Source: Trichoderma breve
Taxonomy: Eukaryota > Ascomycota > Sordariomycetes > Hypocreales > Hypocreaceae
Reading direction: 5' to 3'
Assembly: GCF_028502605.1 (NCBI RefSeq)
Contig: NC_079236.1
Span: 2,790,001 to 2,854,000, forward strand
Length of the DNA stretch: 64,000 bases
Shown: positions 1 to 12,179 of the stretch, piece by piece
Layout: every line of letters begins with the position of its first letter
Position numbering within the stretch: the first letter of the stretch is position 1
Translations under genes and position numbers: made by a program
Notes under the pieces: generated by a model
What the model saw: only the letters and a program-made list of their open reading frames with translations
What the model was told of the DNA's origin: nothing
Databases searched by the model: none

Positions 1-2
1 CC

Positions 3-2128
3 GCCAGGTTTGGGCATGATGAGTGTGCTCGTGTCATCCTAGAGAGCAAGTTGCAGAAGGTTGATGTGGAAATCGCAGAAAAGTCTTATGCTTGGACTCC
101 TTTGCACGTCGCTGCGGTTGACGGCTCCCTCTCTGTTGTCCAATTGCTCATCGATGCTGGGGCAGATGTCTCCAAGCCAGATGCATCTGGCTGGACAGCC
201 ACTGAGCATGCCTCGTTGCGTGGTCATATGCAGATCGCGAGGCTTCTCGCGGCTCACACTGACGAGTCAGAGGCTGCTACCAGAGCCGTGACTGCATCTC
301 CACCACTTAACCCTACAGAGGTCTCCTCCATTGACGGCCGCCGTTCGAATGGAGCTCCGCCGGCGCCGCGACCAGCTGAGCTTGTTAAGACGTTCGGACA
401 TCGTTACTTGACCAATGAAAGCCTGGTCTTGGTTAGCCTTGGATCTATGGACATTCGAAAGAAGCTTGATGCGGTAACTCTTGACAGCGTTCCTCTCGCA
501 GAGGCACACAACACGCAGCTCGATACAGCTCTGTCTGTCGTGGTAACCGCCAACGGGGCTCATGGAGAGTCAACTATCGTTGATCTCCCGGTGCACGAGC
601 ATATTGCTACCGAGCCGATTGTCTTTACAACTCGAGACGCATCCAAAGTCAAGCTTCTCTTCGACATTGTCCCAACTTATTCTGGAAACAACAAGCACAA
701 GATTGGCCGTGCCGTGGCCCTTATGTCGTCTGTCAAGCCATCACTTGGTACTGGCCGTATGAACTTGCAAGGCGATCTGTGCGTGCCTATTATGAACAGC
801 AGCTTGGAGGTTATTGGAACAGTCAACTTCAACTTTTTGGTCATTACACCCTTCTATCACCCTAACATGGAGATTACCTCCAGACAGACGTACTGGAAAA
901 AGCTCTCGTCCACTATGCTTATTGGCCATCGAGGTCTCGGAAAAAACATTACCTCAAACAAGTCTCTTCAGCTCGGCGAGAACACGCTGCCGTCTTTCAT
1001 TGCCGCGGCTAATCTTGGAGCTCAATATGTCGAGTTTGATGTGCAGCTCACCAAAGATCATGTCCCGGTCATCTACCACGACTTTCTTGTCAGCGAAACT
1101 GGCATCGATGCTCCTGTTCACACGCTCACTTTGGAGCAGTTCTTGCACATTAACCCGGATGGTAGGAGAAACAACAGCAACCGCAAGAATAGCCCAGCGC
1201 AGAGCGGAAAGTCGACTGTTGGCCGTACGCGCAGCAACAGCTTTACCCCACAGCGGTCACAGTCCATGGGCTACGCCGGTTCTGGTTTGCAACAGGAGAT
1301 GGAGGAGCGCATGAAACACACTAGAGACTTCAAAGAGAAGGGATACAAGGCCAACTCGCGAGGCAACTTCATTCAGGCGCCTTTTGCGACATTGGAAGAC
1401 TTGTTCCGAAAGCTACCGGAACATATCGGTTTCAACATTGAAATGAAGTATCCTATGCTCCACGAAAGCGAGGAACACGAGATGGATACGTATGCGGTGG
1501 AACTAAACTCCTTCTGCGACACCGTGCTGTCTAAAGTCTACGACCTGGCGGGGGAGCGCCACATCATCTTCAGCTCCTTCAACCCGGATATTTGTCTGTG
1601 TCTCAGCTTCAAGCAACCCTCCATTCCGATTCTGTTCCTGACAGATGCCGGCGTCTCCCCTGTCGGAGATGTCCGAGCCTCATCGCTGCAGGAGGCCATC
1701 CGCTTCGCTAGCCGCTGGAACCTTCTCGGCATTGTTTCCGCAGCGGAGCCCCTGATCAACAGCCCCCGCCTCGTGAGGGTTGTGAAGGAGAATGGGTTGG
1801 TGTGTGTCAGTTACGGCACGCTTAATAACGACCCGATGATGGTTCAGGTAAGTCTCCGGCCGTTGGCAAACGCCACATTATCTTAACAATATGTTTTCGT
1901 TGTCGTTTGAACTAACAATCATTGCAGCGTCAGGTCAAAGAAGGCATCGATGCCGTCATTGTAGACAGCGTTTTAGCTATCCGAAAGGGACTCACAAGCG
2001 CTGAAACTGCTGTGGAGCAGCAGAAGACAGGAACTTCGACGGAAGAAGAGGTCGTGGCTATTGCACAGCCCATCACGGAACAACTACAGAACTTCAGCCT
2101 TACGGCGAGCACGCCAGTCTCTGGTTAG
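3..2128 (+). CDS. nuc-2: SPX/ankyrin/GDPD phosphate-signalling protein (NUC-2 / GDE1 / Pho81 family), 5' partial
   Basis: The frame is open from the left edge, so the start and any SPX domain lie outside. Exons are 3-1847 and 1928-2128; the 80-base intron (GTAAGT...TTGCAG) is phase 0. The visible 681 residues begin with ankyrin repeats (TPLHVAAVDGS and GWTATEHASLRGH type, about residues 1-85). A beta-rich linker follows, then a glycerophosphodiester phosphodiesterase barrel from about base 915. Its catalytic signature is intact: HRG in GHRGLGKN, ExD in EFDVQLTKD, His in IYHDF, and NIEMKYP. The family either hydrolyses glycerophosphodiesters (yeast GDE1) or transmits the phosphate signal to a CDK/cyclin (Pho81, Neurospora NUC-2). 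The intact residues favour real hydrolase activity, but which role applies is inference. A Ser/Arg/Asn-rich insert splits the barrel at about bases 1160-1290. Confidence 0.88.
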
Positions 2129-2371
2129 ACATGTTTGGGAAAGATGAGGGTTAACTTAGGGGTTGTTGTGTTGTTTTGGCACTTTTCGACGTTTTGTTGC
2201 AGCTGAGACCTGAAACCGGCTTCGGCGAACCCCATGCATTGGCTTTAGAACACTTCGATTTGTTCTTCTTTTTTGTGGCATGTGATGGAATCATTTTGAG
2301 ATTTTGGGATGATAGAGTTTTAAGCGATGGTAGAGATGGCCTTTGAACGGCTGAAACGAAAAAGACGATAG

Positions 2372-2377
2372 AATAAA
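2372..2377 (+). terminator. Polyadenylation-signal-like AATAAA downstream of the GDPD gene
   Basis: An AATAAA hexamer sits 244 bases past the stop codon of the GDPD gene in a T-rich stretch. This position suits a fungal 3' end. Fungal signals are loose, so this is suggestive only. Confidence 0.35.
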
Positions 2378-5300
2378 GATACAGATTTTTGTTGTATTGC
2401 TTCCATACTCTGCTCACCATATCAAATCATTTTCATTCCAGTAATCATATCTAGCCCCCAAACATTGTAATCCGGGTTAATTAGCTAAATTACTGGCTTA
2501 AATCATCATCTACCCGTTTAACGTATACAAGACAGACAACTACACCTAATTATAGGTACACCTTTCTCCTAATCCAGCAGTTGAAACAAGGCATCCTGCA
2601 TAATGCCATCACAGACAATAATAACAAAGTGCCCGCTGGTGATCCCGAATGAATCCATCAACAAGCGTTTACCGGATGACTGGGAAAGCGAAAAAAAGAG
2701 CTCACGGACATTGTTGTTGCTCTTCTCTTATTTCCCCTCACCAAAATAATCCCTGGCAATATCAATGCAGATGCAGCGCATTGATATCGCCGTCCAAGCA
2801 TCGGGATGCAACTCCAAAAAAAGCCAAAGTCGGGGAGTGGGCGTCAGACAGAGACAGAAGAGAGAGGGACACCTTGATGAGCTCCCAAGCTCGACTTAGC
2901 ATGAAACGCAATCCTTGGCTTCTCACTCGCGAACTGCAAAACCCCGCGCTTCTATCAATATCCCAGTGCCCTGTCCTGGGAACCAGCAGGGGATTCTTCT
3001 CTCCCCCTCCAAAAGAAGATGGGCGTGAACCGAGTCCGGCAGGGTGAGAAAAAGAGAGCTTGTCATCACAACCATCTTCCTCTTTATTGCATAGCGCGGG
3101 TCGAACCATCCATGTCGTGGAAACATGCCCGTCTTAGAGAGGCCCCCCGCAGCGTCCCTCGTGGCCCCCAATCTCTCTCTCTTTCTCTCTCGCTTACCCC
3201 TACCTAGACTCTTGCGCCTCTGTACCCGGGTTCTACCAGGGGTCGGCAATCAGCATGCCGGACGAACTTGGTCCATCCACAGCCTGTTCCTTTGTGTGCG
3301 TGCGTGTGTGCATGGAGTATTACTGGTACGATTTCTCTCTCTCTCGATATGCCTTGTGGAACCCGCCCTTGATCCCCTGTCTGTTGACAGACCGAATGCA
3401 ACGTCAAGCAAACAAACATGTGGACCTAGACCAAAAACTGATTTTCCAGCAATGCCCAACTTGGGATATTCGTCTAATTGTGGCTAGATTGTCAGTATCA
3501 CGGCCTCTGCGTATGCGTATGACACCAGAGATAACTTACTCATTCACCAACTTCCCATGGAGATTGGCATTCGCCACTGCATGTAAAAGTAGGCTCAACA
3601 AGAAGCTTTCAACCGATCCATAATCTAAGCTTAGGCAAAGCGGGCTGGCGGGAATTCTCCGATCTCAGTGGGGTTATTTTCACCTTTCAACAACCCTGCC
3701 TCGCCTAAACCCATTCACCACGATGCTGGCCATCTTTTCTCTCTTCTCGTTTCGGTATCTGTACTCCGATTGATGCTAGCTCTCGTCGTATGGGGGCCAA
3801 TGGCAATAAGTGGTGATCCACGTGCCGCATGTCCCAAGAGTTCATCAGAGCTGAGGGGGCTGAATAATAGCTGAGAAACAAATGTGATGGTGATTGAAAC
3901 ATGGAGGCATGTAAATGCCTGCATTGGTAGTGTAGTAAGATCCATGCGTACCTTGGCCAGGTGTCTCACTGTCAAGGCGCTGCACATACCAGTATATCTG
4001 ATACGCGAGTATACGTGTAGACGTATCTAGTCAACTTTCTAATGCTCAAGCTCAAGAGGTGCAATCAACCCCCCGACGCTTTATTTGTAATTGTCAAGTA
4101 TAGACAGTAAATTATCATCTCCCCGGCCGAGTTGGAAAACGTGCTTTATTACTAGCCAGTACTCAAGGTTGGCTGTCCGCATGCAGTCAGATGAGGCACG
4201 CTAGCCTTTTAAATCTGGATAGTAGTTAGATTTGTTGTTGCATAGAAATAGTAGAAAGAAGAACTATATTAAATGATGTTAGAAGAGGGCAGTACCTTGT
4301 ACAAGGCGTATGGTAGACCGGAGTTGCGCGAATCCTCTCCGAATTCCTGGTCTTCCATCATCGTCCATGGCTGCAGTACAGAGTGTGGAGCAGATCAAGA
4401 TCTCCTGGCAGCTTTCACCACCTCTAGTACGGAGTATGCGCGCTTGTTTTGAAATACAAATCAGTCAACAAGTCCAGTCAAAGCGTAGGGGCTGAGCCAC
4501 CCCCCTGGTAACACAATGCGCACGGTTAAAACGCCACGGCTTGGCCATTTTGGAACTCCGGTTTCTCACCCTTGACAGGTAGGCTCACTGACATCCAGTA
4601 AAAGTCACTCTCATCGAAGCTTCAACCGGTGTGGACGCATTGGCCCTTGTAACTGGCCTCACCGAGTGGAGACTGCTGCGAGAGTGCAGAGGATCTAGAC
4701 TTGCCTTGCATGTCTAAGGCAAGGCAACTCAAGACAATGTCTCTCAACTTTGACGAGACAACGCCTACCGGGTTCCTGGAGCTGTGCGTGTTCCTGCAGG
4801 CGACATAGGTAGACGAATGAGGTCGTAACATCGGCCGTCTCTAAACAAGCTGAGGTGTACCACGGCCGATACGATGCTGCGAGGGGAAACGGACATTCAG
4901 GCAGCCATCTGATGCTTGTAGACCTGGTTAACAACTGTTGCATTTCCTCACACATGGATATATGTGCCGATAGTTGGCTAGTACCAACTGCTCTTCGGCA
5001 TCTAGGGTATCCTAGCTTGGGCTTGCGGGTAAAGTGATTGATTCATCCAGAGAGAATGGGTAGGAAGAACCTGCCATTCTACCCGAGCTGGTGAACGGAT
5101 ACGATATACGATCATGAGAAGCTTACTGCAGGGTATCTACCCTGGTGAGCGTGGTTTCTATCCGTGCAAGTCTTCTGGATAGCTGTCCCCACAGCTGTAG
5201 TCTGTCTCCTTGCAGACGAATGAAACCGGCTGTATCTGCTCCGAATTCATTGATCAATGTAAGAATGAAGCCGTATTCCGGGCGATGTAAGGTGTCTTGC

Positions 5301-8300
5301 TTGGTATCAAGGCTGTTGAAAGGCAAGAAGTCAAGGTCTTGCGAAACAAAGACGACATCCGCATCAAGTGCCTGCAGAGTGCCAATCTTCATCATTCACA
5401 CATGCATCCACATGCAATATCTTTGCCATTTTGCCGCTTTAGAATCAATCTAATGAGCCTCAAGCCCCGATGGGGTCCTGAAGGATGCCGACTTGGCTGA
5501 GGCTTGCAAGCTGAGCACATCTGAAATGCCAGATTTGCCGTCTGCATGAGATTCTGTTTCATCATGTAGTAGTAGGCTAGCGCAAGAACTTTCCAGCGTA
5601 GCCTTGCCCCTTGCTCTTGACTCTGTTGTAATGTTTTTGTACCACGACATTTGAATATAGAGCCTTGTGGTTCCTGGATATCTTCGATACGGAAAGCAAG
5701 CATCCGGGCTAGAATGGTACGATATGCTTAATTGTTTAATGGAGTAGAGCTTGGCTTTCCTGGTCTGTTTGATAGCTATCGGCCATGCCGTAAATGTCTC
5801 AGGAATCTGATATCTAGAACGAATGCTGCGCGAGTTTCTCTTCTCTTTTTGGATTGCAAACCACGCTCCCCTGTTCGACAGCTCTGCAGGCTCCATACCA
5901 TTCGTATTAGTGATATGGATGCGCGTGGGAGAGACGGAAAGTGGGAGATCTGCTGCATCAGTACAGAAACGGCATCCCGTATCCCAAAATCATCATGTGC
6001 TTTCATGCGGGCTCTTTACGAAGAGCAGCAACCCTGTCGCACTCTTTGACATTTCTGGGGAAGTGCAGGCTGGATGCACACATACCCGACTAGTGCTCTC
6101 CAATACGAACAAGATATGCGTGTTTCATATCTCTTTCACAACTTGGTATTCTAGAATGCGTTTGATCGCTCTCACTCCAACAACTAGAAACAGGAACGTA
6201 GCCGATGTTGTAGCTACTACCCTAAACGATACGTTCTTTTGACCTGGAGCAGAAATCAAGGCACGATCCATGCTCGTCAAGGTTGCATTATTGATTTTGA
6301 ATCCCCAAAGCTTATGGGAGAGGAGAGTGATTGGTTCCTCTATTACACCAAGAGAATCTTCGGTTAGCAGGTGCTGCTTGTTCTGAAGCGATGCCCATCC
6401 ATGGATTCGGAATTGTTTCGGCATGAGTATTATCTTTTCGTATCCCGTACACCTCTGGCAGCAAGGCTATTGCGTTATCTAGATAGCCTAGAGCAAGGGG
6501 ATGGTTGACTGGGCTGCTTCTCCACGGACAAATCGGCGAGAACGGATGAGTAGCATTTGCCAGAGAAACGACCGAATGGGATCCACGGTGGCGTCCTTCG
6601 GAGACAAAGCTGTCAGCAGTCTAAACGTCAAGAATAGCAGTGCTTCTCTTTAGTCTCCGACACCTCATCGTAATGGTTGCCCTGGGCATCCTGAAGTGCG
6701 ACATATTTGGTCCAAGCGGGACTGGATTCGGCGTCCGGGATGGCCAGGCATGGAGATAAAGACGCAGCGGTATTGCAAAGATCCGCAGGGAAGACGAGGG
6801 GAAGCTTCTTTTCCGCGAGGCATCGGCTCCGTCAATGACCAATCTGAGTATCCATGCGTATCTTAAAAAGGCATGTGAGGCGGTAGCAGCACGCTAAGTT
6901 GACATCCTTCGCATGCCGGCCGTCATTTGGGCCTGTTATTCTTGTACAGGCATTTGCGGCAGAGGAGGATACATGTAGTGGGCACAAGCCGTTGCTGCTG
7001 ACCACCACTTCACGCGGCAGCTGCAACGGATTCTAGCGTTGGTCTTTGTGTCTCTGAGACGGTCGATAGCAAGTCTGGGGATCGATCTAGCTGGCGTTCA
7101 GATCCTCCACGTGGGTAACGGCCTTCTTCGGTCCGGTGGTTATACTCGTCAACATCCCGCGGAGCGGCAGTTATACCCATTCTCAGCGTTCGGGCCGCTG
7201 GTTATGCTTGCAGCATCATTTCGAAGCAGAATTGGTCATTCTTGAAGTGTTCCGTAAACCAAGGCGGGAATCCTAATGCCTGTATAGGTCTACCGTTTGG
7301 CGAGTGATTGTGCGTCGCATTGTAGGAGCCGTCTGAAACGCTCATGCTTTTAGTTACTACCAGGACAACAGATGACGTCGAGACTAGTGTCTTATGCGAC
7401 CACGGGCACGAAGCTCGCAATCCTCTTCGACCAAGAGTGCACTGATGCTTTAGCAGATCGATAGACTCGTCTCGGGGGGCTAAATTTCCCCGTGCCCGTA
7501 GGAGTGATGCGAATCTGGGTCAAGTAATAATGGAACTTATCGCGACCAGCAGGTCAGCACTGCGTCTGCCAGTGCGTGTTCGTTTAACCCTATCTGTAAA
7601 GAAAGACATTGCTGAATACTGGCTGGTCGTTTATTCCCGCCTGTCTTGCAAGCCGTTCGGAGGACTTTGGAGTATATCCTACCAGCCCTGCTGGGCAGGG
7701 CCAAGGATGGGTTGCTGCCCCGGGAATTGGTCCCGGGAGGCTTTGGTCGAATGGTATTCTTGGCTCGAGATTGAACCCCTGTAAAGAGCTAATGCAATAT
7801 TTGAGCAATTATAGACATGGATCTCAGACCTCTCCCCACCTTTTCCCTGGTCGAGAACTCCCCCAGCCTCTCAGACCTGAAGCGATGGGGTTATTGCCTC
7901 ATGAGGGTTGTATCGGCGTAACAGTGATTGCGTGCACTGGGAATTGGGCGTTGGAGGGGTGAGACGCACATCTGTGTGTCGACTCGACAGAGCGGCTTCG
8001 AGAATTCCGCAGTACTGTACTCCGTAATCCAAGACCGCATGCGGACTGTTCCGTCCTTTCCTGGGTCCTTGTTCGGGTCGCTGACCTTGCAGCAGCAGCG
8101 GTGCAGTGCAGTGCAGAGCAGAGCAGTGGCCGCGGGCGAGACAGAGCCAACCATGCTCATCGGAAATCTAAGCACACGCGCACGGTTTGCCGCGAACATG
8201 GCAAGGTGCCAGTTGCCCCGTGCACGATGGCATCTACAGGCATCATGGCGAGGAGAGGAGTCGTTATCCTGTCCACCAGACCTGTATATACCAGCACGGA

Positions 8301-11300
8301 GGAATACCACGCGAGAGTCGCCCTGTCCATGTCCTTGTCAGTCCAGCATCTTTCCTTGCCAGCCACGCGAGTGATGGCTTGCTAGTCGGTAGAACGGAAG
8401 CTGGGTATGGGATTAAGCTGCTGCTGTGATGTGATGCCGTTGTCTTGGACCCGTGTAGACGAGGATGCAAAATGCAAATACCGACCCGGTCAAGGCAAGG
8501 TTCGCGATGGATCTAGTACTACTATAGGTAGGTACGCGAACTGAGGACTCAGGTGACGATAAGTCTACTAAGCTACGAATCATGTGCGATAAGCAATCCA
8601 TCCAGTCTGCGCCTTTGCACGTGGACATATCCTAATGTACCTACGAAGTAGCGTTGAAACCTCGTACTATAGTCCGTTTGTGAGTGAGTGGGATTGTGAG
8701 ATTACCACGGTCTCGGCCTGGGTTGTAGGCGCAGGTCTTGCCGTTTGCCAGCTCGAGCGTATCAAAAGCGCCCCCGAGGGAACAAGATGGTGTGGCTACA
8801 TCCAGACGGCCAGTATGAGCAGGTTCAGGTAAGTAGCCAAGATTAGATTACAGCCCGCAAGCCAAGCTCACGCCTCCTCAACCCTGTCCCGGACAAGTGA
8901 AAAGAGAAGTTCCGATATAGCCTATTGAGCAATGGGATGTATTGTCAAGTCCTGGATTTGCATCTGCCGGCCGCCTCCTTGTAGGGATATCTAAAGTCCG
9001 AAGGAGTAAGGCCCAGCGCAAGATGCTTGATGGCGATCCCCCATTTTGCGCAATAGCCGCGGTGGAGAAGCTTTCTTCACCCTTCCTGACCTTGCACTTA
9101 CCAGGCTACCATGTCCATTATAACACCCTCTCCCACGTGTGCCTGAGGTAGCAGCTGGATTGGGGTTTATCAAACCGGCATTCCCGCAGCTGCAGGCCTT
9201 TTGGGCTCTGCGTTTCAAGTTTGATATCAAGAATCAGGTCGGAAAGTCCAGGAGCTAACTGAGACGGGAACTATCCAGGCGCAACATTAAGACCGGATCA
9301 TGCAGTCCCAGGTGTAAACAAGCAAGACATGGCGAGCTGGTGGTAAACACAGTGGCAAGGATTTATGTAATTGAGTATTGTTGTAATTGGGTATCTACTA
9401 ATCTAATAAGCACGTTGTGGTGGCTAATAATTCCGCGGAATATTATCATGGTGGTGTTGAAGTGATTCCACTTCATGCACGAATCTTACACGCACTCACT
9501 CTCCTTTTTTACTATGAGCGAAACCTGAAACTTTGGCCACAAGTAAAATTGGACGATAGATGGAGTTTAATTATTAGAGATTGATAATTCCACACGTATA
9601 CCTGCATGTGATGTTTGACCATTGCCCTTGGCCTCACAAGAGGGAGGTAGGGTATGCAATCTTCTAGAAGGTACCTATACTCTTGTCCCAGGCAACAGGA
9701 AAGCAAAAGTACCATGGAATACAATTACACACCTTGATGGTGGTATTAATGTATACGTATTAGTGAATCCCGTCTGCAGGTACTTGCTTTGTGGCTGGCT
9801 GCACTGCACAGGCCGTGTCTTGAGGCTTCACCATGAGCTGCATCGCATCATCTGGAACACAAAGATCCACGTTCACAGAACCTCGGGTCTGTCCCGAGTG
9901 AGTTGGCGTGGCATCTGGTCCTGGCCTAAATTTTAGCGGCAGATCAAGCGTAAATTCCTGCGCACACTTACGGGCATATTGTAGGGCGTAGATGCATAGA
10001 TAGGTACGTAGATCTATGCTCTTACGGCGCAATGTGCAGCTATCGTGTGTTTCACCCCACCCCCACGATCCCCTGTCAACTGTTTACTTGTGCTTCTCTC
10101 GCACCAATTACAGGCGGCGATCAGTACACCAGGCAATCAATCCTCCTCACCCAAGAGCTGCTCCCCGCAAAATCACATCTCACGAGTCACACACAGCCCG
10201 CTGTTTTGATGGAAGGCTGCTGAATTGATGGCATCTCCTGCAAGGCCGATACAAGACACAGTCAAAGTACAGCTCGAGCAAAATATCTAATTACTAGGTA
10301 TTCTCTCTTTCTCTTTCACATATACACAGCTCTGTCTCTCGCGATAGCAGCAGCGTCGACACTGGAGACCCGTACCTGCATGTCATACCGTGTCAGCACA
10401 GCCTGCCATTGATGCATTTCTTGCTTCACACTCGTCTCCACATCCATTGTTACTTTTCGCTGCCTCTCACCCTCCAGACTTTCGTCCCTTCTCCTGGTCC
10501 ATGCTCTGGCGATCCTCACAGCTGAGCCCACTCTGGAAGTGCGGGCATACACCCGCAAGCCCGGATGCAATGTATCTGCACCAAGCAACTGATGTTACTG
10601 CCGAGACAACCTCAAGGAAGAAAACAAAATGAAAGTTGCATTGGAAGGAATCCATGGGATTTGCTATTGCTCAGCAAAGGAATTTTGCGTCTGAAGACGC
10701 TTCCTCATCCTTCTCGGCCCGCCCAGACCGGCCCGCTTAGCAGAGTCAACCGCGCGCAAGAACTGCCCCCATGTCCTCCAATGTGGTATTTTCCTAGAAG
10801 AGCCCCCATTGTCTGCCCTACCTTTGCGTGGCAAAATTTCTCCATTTGTCTTCGATGGATTATGGACCACTCGGCAACAGTCAGGTGAGCTCCGTTCTGA
10901 GCTTGGCCGCCCTCCCTCTGGTCCTGAGTATTCCCCGTGCCTCATGATGAAACGGCTGCAAGACCCTCAGGCCTCGCTCTCACCAGGTGCGTCTCTAGAC
11001 TCGATCGAGAGAGATTCCATGGCCCATGTGTTTGAGCACAGCCAGTCACATTTGCTTTATCCGCCCTAAAATAGTTCTGGTCGGTTTCTTTCCACATGGC
11101 TAATTGAGACGGTTCCAAAACAGACATGGGGGTTTGTTTGCTCGTCGTCTCGTGCTCAACCCCTGTTCAACACTACACTGGTACATTACTCCATCACCAC
11201 TCCCAATGTACATGAGATTACACCCGAGCATACAAGCTTTGCCTAACTTGGCTCCCCAGAGGAGTGGCCACCACCGCTGTTCCCGCAGTGCCATCCAATG

Positions 11301-11390
11301 CAATGCATACCCGAATCCCTGCTCCGGCCGTCGTATCACGTAGGCAGCTAGCTGGATCCGACTCAACTCACAGGTCTCTGGTTCCTGTCA
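2378..11390. other. About 9 kb gene-poor tract
   Basis: No reading frame here combines length, codon bias, a plausible start and splice signals. Open frames reach about 150 codons, often overlapping on both strands, which is near chance for this composition. The tract is not AT-rich and shows no terminal repeats or transposase-like frames. CT microsatellites occur near 3171-3200 and 3330-3346. The part at 5100-7420 has somewhat denser minus-strand frames and may be decayed coding sequence (see findings). The tract may hold distal regulatory DNA or non-coding transcripts for the zinc-finger gene at 12180, but the sequence does not show this directly. Confidence 0.5.
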
Positions 11391-11393
11391 AAA

Positions 11394-11406
11394 GATATAT
11401 ATACAC
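11394..11406 (+). promoter_or_regulatory. Candidate TATA element of the C2H2 regulator
   Basis: GATATATATACAC is followed at about 11415-11435 and 11520-11540 by pyrimidine-rich stretches, a common layout just upstream of fungal transcription starts. It would give the gene at 12180 a leader of roughly 0.7 kb containing several short upstream reading frames. The longest is 11617-12066 (149 codons). No expression evidence is available here. Confidence 0.35.
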
Positions 11407-12179
11407 ATGGCATCACTTTTCTCCTCTGGTCTGCATCGTGGCTTTGCCGAGCACCGATAGCTTTACCTGCCATTGATGCAACTCAGGAAAAGACACGACG
11501 ATTACACAACAATCACCTCATACATTCATTCTCTTTCTTGGCTCTGCTCTTAAAGCTGGGGTCATTCTATCGCCACTCCTTGCTTTCAGCTTATCAATAC
11601 TCGACGCTCAGAAATTTTGATCGCTTGTCCTACCGGATTCTTTCTCAGGCTGCCCTCATCCACTCCCTTCCTAGCACATGTTACACAGCGTCTTTGGAAC
11701 TATATTTTCCATCAAGACATCCATAGCGTCATTCGGGAGCCTCCTCTGATTCCGCGGGACCAATGGGCTAGGATCTTCCCGCTTCTTACAGCTCGCCTTG
11801 GCCACTTACTGGACCACAAATCTCACTCTCAAGCCACTCATATCTCCCTGCTACATCTCAGGATCCGCAATTGGACCGGTGTAAAAGAAGCCACCGGTAT
11901 TGTGCATCTTAGCTGCACTATATTTGATCAACACCCTGTTAGATATTTAAGCTGTGCGACTCTTCTGAGAATAAGAGTACCCACGGTGATATATATCAAC
12001 CCTCGGCACGCGCTCATCCAAACCAAGTTCCAACTCCGACCAACTACCGCCATTGCCATCAATTGATTCAAAGCACATCGTATTCATTCCTTGTCACAGA
12101 CATTAAGCATCTGTGATCTTACAAACTGTTGAGCACATCAACCCTCTTGATCATACAACATTCTTTTTAAAACGGCATT

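Noticed and set aside
7681..7745. GC-rich palindromic stretch (CCAGCCCTGCTGGGCAGGG and CCCGGGAATTGGTCCCGGG)
   Set aside because: Forms plausible hairpins but matches no known RNA family and has no promoter context.
7891..8374. Opposed 139- and 148-codon frames
   Set aside because: Mutually overlapping frames in low-complexity CAG-rich DNA; no protein-like conservation.
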